This document shows positions 56,385-64,000 of a DNA stretch of 64,000 bases, piece by piece (the first letter of the stretch is position 1; each line of letters begins with the position of its first letter). The position numbers and the translations under genes are program-made. The DNA lies in assembly GCA_032358255.1 (NCBI GenBank), contig JAULBX010011100.1, forward strand, positions 270,294-334,293. The letters are read 5' to 3'. The DNA is from Heterotrichella gracilis. Taxonomy: Eukaryota; Sar; Xanthophyceae; Tribonematales; Xanthonemataceae. The notes under the pieces were generated by a model that did not search any database, had not been told where the DNA came from, and saw only the letters and a list, made by a program, of their open reading frames with translations.

Positions 56385-59300
56385 AGAAGAAAAAGGGGCC
56401 CGGCAGGCAGAACAGCGCCACCATGCAGATCAGGGTCACCACGCCTGCCCGGGAGTACTGCCACCAGGGGTAGGAGATGCTGAAGGCCAGTGCGATGAGA
56501 CCGGTTGCCACTGCCAACAGGGAGCATGAGATGACTAGGCGCTGGCGCGCCTTCAAGCGCAGGTGGCCTGTGGGTGGGGGATGGGGTGTGTGGGCGTGTG
56601 TGGTAAGGATACGCCCACACAATGGTGTGTGGTGGGTTTCAGTCAGTAAGGAGGGTGTGGTGGGTTTCACAGCCCAAGGGTGCCAGAGGCAGGGTTGCAA
56701 CCGGCAATGCAAACCACAGATTACATGCAAAGCATCATTCCTTGCCCACTGCATTTGCAAGTAGACTAAAGGGTGCAATAAAGTGATTTCGACCCCACTC
56801 CATGTGATGCATGCAACGACACACTAGGCATGCGTTCCCAAGAGGCTCCAGCCGCACGCCTCAATTCTCCATTGTTTCTGGACACATTGGTCACACACAA
56901 CAAAAGAGGGAGTTTGCAGCTATGCGCCACCCTGCACCTGCCCAACTGCGCTCATGAGCCCCAAAACCACCTCAAACATGCCGAATACATATAGCTGCAA
57001 CTTTTGTATTTTGCAAGATATAATATTGTAGCAGCCCATCGACCACCTCACAAGTGGCTACAGCCACAGGGCTCCCTTTTTGCCACCACCCACCTGCGCT
57101 CATGAGCCCCAGTACAACCTCGAACATCTCCCGGTGGGTGGCCACCTGATACCGGATGAGGCCCCGCCGGTGGGACGCACCCGCGCCGCTCAAGTCTGGA
57201 CCGCCTACCCGTCGAGGAGATATTGGTCCAAGCTGCGCGGGTTCCGGGCGCATGCAGGTGGCCTGAGGGTAGCGGGGCGTGGTGGCATGTGGGGGAGCAG
57301 GCAGTGTGACCGGGATGCGCAATGCGGATCAGCAGTGTTTTGCATAGGGTATGTAGTGGGTCCTGACCACGTGGGCAAATCATTATAATGACCACTTAAC
57401 AAAAAGGCACTGTAATGTGGGTGAAATGGGTAACACAGATGAAAGCCCTCCTGATCTGGCCCCGTTGAATGCATATGTAGCGCCCCCCTCCCCATGTGTT
57501 CTCGGGTGGCGTCAGCTGGTCAACCGCACATGAAGCTACCGCCGCACCACCACCCTTCCAGGTCCACCATCAAACAGCCACATGCAAACGCAGGGCGCCG
57601 CACCCACCATGGTGCTGATTGAGGAGCACCCACACCCACCTGCACCGCCAAGTGGTCCGAATAGGACATGCCCTTGTGTGCGTGCGCCATGCACAGCTTG
57701 GCGTCTATGGGCATGCCCGTGGTCCACACATAGTCGATGCGCATGGGCTTCTTGCCGGTCCCCACAGCTGCAAAGGATAAACGTCCTTGTATGCTACGAC
57801 AAAGGTGCAGGCATTTGGAAACCATGATAAGAAACAACCAGCAATCAATATTTTACACATGTATACATTTTCTTGTAATTATTCTAGATTGGCATTGCTT
57901 ACAATTCCATTGGTATCTGTTACTATCTGCATTTTTGTGCCTTGCCACACTCGCAGATTAGGCTGCATGGGTCTGACACGCCAGCAGTGCCACGCCATGC
58001 ACCAGTCACACAAGATGTGCACCGCAAACAGCTGGGCGTACTTGCAAACGAGTTGTCGTGGGAGTTGGCTGTGGCACCCTGCTCGCCTGGGTGCAGCAGC
58101 TGCCAGCTGTCCTTCATCTCAGGCAGCAGCGCCTGCAGCACCTCTATCTCGAGGCTGTTGGGCGGGCAGTTGAGGTCGCCAGCGAGGATGACAAATCCAT
58201 CGCCCTGAAACACATCCTCATGTTGATTTTCTTGAGATTATGCTCGCGTTTATTTATTCAACTATTTGCTTCTTATAGTATGTTACATTCACACCAGCCG
58301 GTGCTCAATTTGGTGGCTTTTGTTGTGATCTCCTGATGCCGAATCCCATGTTGTGCAACCCGCGCCCTAGGTGATGAGCCACCAGTTTTTGTGCAACATA
58401 CTGCTCGCCATTGGGGTTGCAACGCACCCCATTGCATATTCAATCAAGTGCCATCTTGCAAATGTTGTGGTGAACATGTAGTAGTGTGTTTAATGCACCG
58501 CCCACCTGCTGATTGATGCTCCTGATGAGGCTGCACAGGTGCACAATTTGCGCCACCCTCACTGATGCATACCGATCCTGGGGGATGGGGCATGTAAGGG
58601 GCTTGGCACTGCCTGCAAAGCAAGAGAATGCAAACCGCTCATGTAACAGACTGCCCACTGGAATGTGCAGGTTACTCATTTGCGTGTATAATAAGTTTTT
58701 TTTTGGGTGCATCTGATGTTAAAATTAGATGGGCATGCAACTGCAAATGAAAATGCGTCAGTAAATTTTCAATGTGTGTGTGGGAAGGGAGAGGTTGCAT
58801 TCTGTCGAACAGCTGCTGACACTTCCATGCCTAGGAAGTGCGGCGCACCTGTCCAGTTGTTCCCATAGCTGGCAGACAGGTGCGTGTTGAACAAATCCAC
58901 GTGGCCTGCGGGTGTCATGATGCGTGCCCACCCCACTCCCTTCCCGGAGTAGAAATCCCCATCCATGAACATGATTGGCTCGCCTAGCACAGGGAATTGC
59001 GAATACCTGGCCTGCACGGCAGGTACAAGCAGATACAATTTTTGCTGAGGACAAAAAATGAACTGGACGAGGAAAATTCAGTGAACTTTGTGAGATAAAT
59101 ACACCATAAAATGATCCATTAATAGAATAAACCGAAAAAGCATGAAGATATAGTACGAGTACAGGTTACAAAATTGAAAGAACCAACGGTGATATACCTC
59201 CAGGATTGGGAAGCACGACAAGACCATCAGCCCCCCACCAATCACGCCTGACGCGTAGTGGTGCCAGTAGCACAGTCGGCCCATTGTTGCAGACTGCACC

Positions 59301-59607
59301 ACTGTCTGCCGGTCTTCTTCAACCCACATCTCTTGCAGGAACACCACATCCTGAGGAACAAAATGGGGTCAAGGGTGGCCTCAACCTCAGCACAACTTGA
59401 TACCCCAACAGAGTGAAGCACTCACCGCCTCAGTTTGCCTCAAATGCTCGGCAATGCACCTGCATGACAACGGTGTCAGCAACAAGGGAATGCAGTGCCT
59501 TCTCTCTTGCATTCCTGTTTAAATACTTACTTTATCCTCCGTTTCCGCCGCTTTGAAAAGAGGTATAAGTCCCAGCAATTGAGGGTCAGGCAATTCAGCA
59601 CGTTCAT
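56305..59607 (-). CDS. neutral sphingomyelinase-type phospholipase C
   Basis: Nine exons (59607-59531, 59459-59426, 59350-59198, 59011-58849, 58612-58506, 58204-58042, 57767-57640, 57232-57094, 56567-56305) join in phase to 408 aa, close to animal neutral sphingomyelinase 1. The fold is the endonuclease/exonuclease/phosphatase type. Active-site residues: N10 in LTLNCWDL, E44 in VVFLQEMW, D188 and N190 in ILAGDLN, and D270-H271 in YSDHLAV. FYSGKGVG and FNTHLSASY match the family's GDWFSGK and THLHAEY segments. Two C-terminal membrane spans (around LLAVATGLIALAFSISY and VTLICMVALFCLPGPFFFF) anchor it, as in neutral sphingomyelinases. In algae and plants the likely substrates are inositol phosphosphingolipids or ceramide phosphates rather than sphingomyelin (inference). 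Start: ATG at 59607, directly before the first strand. Confidence 0.85.
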
Positions 59608-60190
59608 GTGCTGCCCGTGCATCATACTTGGAAGTCAGAGGTGGACGCCTCAGATACAAGTCAACAGGTCAGGTATCTTGTGAGGTATGCGACGCCATGG
59701 CTGGCACTGGGCTGACAAAGGGTTGCAGGCTTTTGCGACTGGGCGATCTAGTACCCATATACATTTACAACTGCGCGTCTGGCTGGCATTGTCAGTGATA
59801 AGAGTCGAAGATTGAAAGAGACGATATTCTTGCAGACGCGCGACTACCTTCTTTGCCGGAGTGCCGTACATAAGAAACCCCTGATCATGGGGTATATATG
59901 CATGCATTGCAAGGTGGAGTATTGAATGGGTTGGAGGGCGACGGGGTAGAAGACTATATAACACGATGCGTGCCCATCGTGCCCATCGACCACTTGAAAG
60001 TCAATTGCTGCAACTGATACTAGTACGTACATCGTAACCATTTGGATTCTCACCCAAAGAGCCCCTCTTCCGCTGTTGTCTCACCCAATACTTAACGTTG
60101 GTGTCCTGTATACCACCACTCGGGCTACGTGGTGGCACGGCAGCATGAACCCATGCCGTTCTGGCGCCAGCAAAATTGCCCACCACCGAC
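59608..60190. other. divergent intergenic region
   Basis: 583 bp between the divergent sphingomyelinase and cyclin-fold start codons. It should hold both promoters; no other gene seen. Confidence 0.5.
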
Positions 60191-61307
60191 ATGGCTGCCT
60201 ATAGCAGGAAGCAAGCGATCCAGCTCCTTCTATGTTTGGCTCATAAGCTGGAGCTCCCACGTTGCACCATTTTCTCGGCACTGTCATTGTTCGTCGACCA
60301 GTTCTTGCCGTCGGTGTGCTTGACTCAAGGCGTGGACAGCGAAGCACTCTCAGAGCACGTACCCTTGCTAATCGTGGCCCCTGCCTGTCTGGTGGTAGCC
60401 TGCAAAGAGGATGCAAAGAAGGGAGTACAAATGGGACCGCATCACCCAGCTGGTTGCAGATGGGTTACCAGAGTATGTAACAGTTTACACACTGCATATT
60501 CAAAGTACCGTAGCAGTTGTACCTATTTGCACTCCTGGCAAGCGCTGCGCTGCTCCTTTACTGGCCTTTACTGGTCTAAGCACAGAGTGCCATGGAATTA
60601 GTTGCCTATGCTACCACCACTAGCCCATTGTTTTTCCACCTGTGTGCAGTATTAGGTACCACGTTGGATTAAATATAATCAGGTTGTAACTTTAAAACCA
60701 CTTGGCAAGGCTTGCTCAGCATTGCTAGTAGCAGGCTTGAGGACTAATAAATCCTTGGCCATTGAGGTCCTTGAGAATCTAACTATGCATGGCAACTTGT
60801 GTTTGTGGCATGCAGATCTAAAAAGTGCCCTTACTGTAACAGGTGTACAAGGCTGTCAGCGCAATGCTGGGCTCCACCTTTGCCACCGTGTACAGTTCAA
60901 GAGACCTCATCGAGGCAGAGGAGGCTGTGCGGCGTGACTGCAGACCATTGCAGTTCGAGACGGTCTCTGGGATGGTGGAGAACTACTTCACCCAGATCAA
61001 GCAGACAGGGCTACCTGCATTCAGCGACGTCAGCCTCGCCTGCTGTGATGCAATAATGGAGCTTCTTTACGAGAGCGAGAGCTTCAAGGGCTCGCTGGTA
61101 CAAGGCGGATCGCTGTTTGCTGCTGCAGTACTGGCAGCCTGCTATGCAATGTCATTGACGGTGCAGGCCTCCAACATCTCAACATTGCCCTTCCTTACAT
61201 GGCTAGCTGACCTTGCAGGCCATCCCAAGGCGGTCATTCGTGCCCAAACTGAATCAATCTTGCTGTACGTCATGGCGCCAGCAAGCACATCAGATGTTGC
61301 ACCGTAA
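60191..61307 (+). CDS. cyclin-fold protein (possible frameshift)
   Basis: Exons 60191-60472 and 60843-61307 join in phase (donor GTATGT) to 248 aa. The first half, AAYSRKQAIQLLLCLAHKLE to SALSLFVDQFLPSV and PLLIVAPACLVVACKEDAKK, reads like a cyclin box (conserved DRFL-like FVDQFL and CL-x-ACK). The second half, ENYFTQIKQTG to LVQGGSLFAAAVLAACYAM and PFLTWLADLAGHPKAVI, resembles a second cyclin fold. After ACKEDAKK the kept frame turns unlikely (GVQMGPHHPAGCRWVTR). The +1 frame there reads REYKWDRITQLVADGLPEY and can also splice in phase to exon 2 through a GTAACA donor at 60477. So a one-base indel around 60405-60420 is possible. It would be a regulatory subunit of a kinase or a transcription-related cyclin; the class is unknown. 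Confidence 0.55.
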
Positions 61308-61994
61308 CATTCCCTCAAGCTAATAGCCCAGACACTGCCCCATGACGGGGTTGCAACATATGGTTGGCAAACAATGTGCACTCCTGCAAACGATGATACT
61401 ATTGGGGATAACCACTTCTTTACAGCAGTTATTGACTACCTGGCAGCTAATAGTATGCACTTCAAAATTGGTGCCATCAACCTTGAGTTGCTCTTAAGAC
61501 TTCATCATCATGGCAATCACACTAAAAAGCTGCTGCTACTTAATATCTTGTTCCTGGCTGGCACCAGCACAACTACTCCTGTGGAATCACGTGTCACCCT
61601 GACAGAAATCATGGCCTCCTGGTAGCCTACCCAGTCATTGTTCAGCCAGTCCTACATCCTAAACTTGCCTCAAACCATGCGATGTGTACTGCAATCTGCC
61701 ACCTGCAACTCGAGGGCATGCATTCAGGTGTGTGGGCGTGTACACTAAGAGAGTGATGATGTACAGATGCACTTGAAGCAGTAATAATATACAGTAGAAC
61801 CACCTAGGTTGTCAACGTGTGGATATATCACCATAAGAACACATGAACCATGTAAAACATCGGTAAAATCCCATTCCCCCCCAAGAAAAACAGCATGCAT
61901 TGCTGTCTGCTGCTCCACAACATAGCACTGCTATTATTTGACCGAAGAAATCGCACACTGCATCCCAGCAGCTCCCACACAGCAGCCCCCGCAG
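61308..61994. other. convergent intergenic stretch
   Basis: 3' flanks of the cyclin-fold (+) and JmjC (-) genes. An 83-codon plus-strand open frame (61374-61625) is most likely 3' untranslated sequence. Confidence 0.45.
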
Positions 61995-64000
61995 TCACGC
62001 ACCCCCATCCTTCTTCCGCTTGCCAACCCCAGCAGCAGCGCGTGCTGCCACTGCTTCTGTGGCTTCCTTGCCTGCCCTAACAGGCTTGCCCGCCCTCTGT
62101 TTCTGGGCTGGCGCCTGCTTGCGCTTGCCCTGAGCGCCCTGCCGCAGCAGGGCAGGCTGGCGTTCCGTGTGGTGCGCCATCTGCCCCTTGCCTGCCACAG
62201 CCCTCATGGCCTGCACCGCGCCATGCAGGAGCATCGCCTTGCCCTGCAGCACAAGCCAAACCGTTGATGTGTGCCCCGCATCCCGCATTCAGCTGACTCT
62301 GAATATAATGCGCCATGCGTGTCAACAGCAAGCACCCCACTCCCCACACAACCAATCATGGGTTTCCACAAGCAACCCATGCAAGTAAGCAACGATCACC
62401 ATTACCCTGCACAGCTACAACGCCGGTGCTATATCTTGACAATGTTAGCGGCCACGGCTTTTATTTATATTCATCCTAAGCATCGAATCAAATATATAAT
62501 TTGCGACACATCAAAAATTTAACAGTATGAAGAAAATTTTCAACTGTAAAATTTTCCTTTGCGCACAGCTGTCACTCCATGCGCCCTCACCTGCAGCTTG
62601 TCCAGGTGTGTGGGGGCAGACGATGCAGCCTCCACATCGCCCTGCCTCCGCTGGATCTCCCGCTCACGCAGCACTGCCTCAGCCAACTCGCGGTTAAGCT
62701 GGTACACCTCAGCAGCACACTCGGGGCTCACAAAGTCCACAGCCACCTGCACCACAGAGGCAATAACAGTTTTTACGTATGCGTTCCAGCGATACAGCCA
62801 GATTCGCAGTCTGTCCTATATGCCTTGTGCCCATCAGCCCTGTCCTGGCAATGCTTACACCATCTCTACACTGGCGGTGACAACGCAGCTAAATGGCGTA
62901 ACGTCAGGCAACTGCAGTGGAGTGACGACAGCTTGCATACACAGCGACAGCATGGAGGGCGTGCTGCCCAGCCTGTCCTGGCTGCTATGTACTCCCTGGA
63001 ACGCAGCATTTGTTAGGCAGGAGCGATGAGAATGATGAATGCTACATGATTCCCATGTTTTCCTCCTCCCTTTCGTGGATGTGATTCCCTGGCAGTAGCA
63101 GGGATGGAGGGCATGTGTGCTGCAATAGTTGATGCAAGTACAGATTACGCACGGCTCAGATGCTGTTCACTCATGCACTGCGCAAAATGCCGAGCGCTGC
63201 TATAGCTCGTTGCCCCACAGGGCTCGCATGCCACCCTCCTGCGCCCCCACCCCCACCGCACCCACCTTGATGCAGCTGCGCAGGTTGCGCACAGCATGCG
63301 CGCACCCCCCCGGTATGAACACCGCCTCGTCCACGTGCTGCTCAAAGTGCCACATGTGCACGCCGTACTGCGACCGCAGGATGGCGCGGTGGCGCTCTGT
63401 CAGCATGAAGTTCTGCAACACAACACAGAAGTGAGCGGCGCCGCCACGCACACACGCGCACAAGAATTGCTGGTGGGCGCCTTCAGCAACACGCTGTAAC
63501 CCCTCACGACAAGCAAGAACAAGCCTACAGCTGGCGTGCAGCTGCTTAGGAAAAGCAGGGAGAAATCCGATGTTACTTCACTGTCTCCCTGCCATTGGTG
63601 CAATCAAGCGTTGGCCCGGCAGCACAATGCGGCAAAGGGTGTGGTGCACCCCGCACCTGGTCATGGATGGGGTCGCTGAGCTTGTTCAGGTCAACCGGCT
63701 TGCCCAGGTGCACAAAATCCCTCTGGTGGTCCCGCAGGAACTGGCGCAGCTGGGGCATGTCCCTGCTCCGCCAGATGTCCCACACAGCACCCGCCTCCCC
63801 GTACCTGAGAGAGTCAGGGGGGGAATAGCACTTCAAATCCATGCCCGTTTCATTAAACCAGGCCCATACCATGGCCCATATCCCATATCATGTCCCCACT
63901 AGCTAGTCAGGCCCGTTTCATTAATCCCTCCAACGGTCGACCCAGCCGTTGGCTCAGCACCTGAGTTTGAGTTGAGTCTTGAGTTCAACTAAGCAAGGGG
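61995..64000 (-). CDS. KDM3/JMJ25-type JmjC histone demethylase, C-terminal part
   Basis: The gene runs in from beyond the right edge. Four exons are visible (63804-63657, 63412-63266, 62746-62591, 62243-61995), joining in phase to about 211 residues with the stop at 61995. Matches to the KDM3/JMJ25 JmjC C-terminal half: GAVWDIWRSRDMPQLRQFLR, KLSDPIHDQ-NFMLTERHR, WHFEQHVDEAVFIPGG, CAHAVRNLRSCIKVAVDFVS and HLDKLQ. The His in GGCAHAV is the expected third iron ligand; the first two lie outside the window. Such enzymes remove methyl groups from H3K9 using Fe(II) and 2-oxoglutarate. The tail after HLDKLQ is Lys/Arg/Ala-rich (KRKQAPAQKQRAGK, then GKRKKDGGA), probably a nuclear-localising or DNA-contacting segment. 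An upstream exon should end in phase 2 before 63804. Confidence 0.88.

Noticed and set aside
61374-61625. 83-codon plus-strand frame after the cyclin-fold gene
   Set aside because: Follows an in-frame stop and has no domain; most likely 3' untranslated sequence.

Overview
This is nuclear DNA from a green alga (Chlorophyta). The genes are split into many short exons with GT-AG introns. Degenerate TTTAGGG/CCCTAAA tracts (the plant/algal telomere motif) are scattered through introns. The gene set fits only this group: septin and centrin occur beside RWP-RK, HOS1-like and KDM3-like JmjC genes. Septins are known from chlorophytes but not land plants, while RWP-RK and HOS1 are Viridiplantae families. 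I cannot fix the genus; a trebouxiophyte-type genome is a guess. All gene models were built by joining exons by hand in consistent phase, without transcript data.

Layout, left to right: (1) a six-span membrane protein (-, 263-2142). (2) A BAP31-like ER membrane protein with a KKXX tail (+, 3586-5544). (3) An 8-oxoguanine-deaminase-family amidohydrolase (+, 7909-11799), followed by a choline-monooxygenase-like Rieske oxygenase (+, 13296-16722). (4) An RWP-RK transcription factor (+, 18653-23076). (5) An L-asparaginase (-, 24336-27047), divergent from centrin (+, 27540-28330). (6) A HOS1/ELYS-like nucleoporin-type protein (-, 28925-32192) and a coiled-coil protein (-, 33333-34810). (7) A septin with a long Pro/Gln/Met-rich N-terminus and a C-terminal hydrophobic segment (+, about 36404-42757). 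(8) A tRNA-Ser(GCU) at 44589-44669 and a decayed, 5'-truncated non-LTR retrotransposon (-, 45483-46816). (9) An F-box/leucine-rich protein (-, 47413-48741). (10) A secreted protein of unknown family with four diverged copies of a two-part module (-, 50760-54481). (11) A neutral-sphingomyelinase-type phospholipase (-, 56305-59607). (12) A cyclin-fold protein (+, 60191-61307). (13) The C-terminus of a KDM3/JMJ25-type histone demethylase (-, 61995 to the window edge).

There is no operon-like organisation. Signalling and chromatin functions (RWP-RK, HOS1, JmjC, cyclin) lie among cytoskeletal (centrin, septin), ER/lipid (BAP31-like, sphingomyelinase) and metabolic genes. Most intergenic stretches are 0.5-2.4 kb with no gene I can support.

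The most unusual signal is a recurring structure at exon/intron borders. A short telomere-like tract is flanked by two or three imperfect copies of the neighbouring exon-border sequence (about 20-55 bp). It occurs in at least four genes (9.2-9.9, 21.65-22.47, 41.95-42.09 and 54.16-54.26 kb). At 22.4 kb the copy carries its own acceptor and donor and could act as an in-frame 30-nt exon. The second highlight is the unrecognised secreted modular protein at 50.8-54.5 kb.
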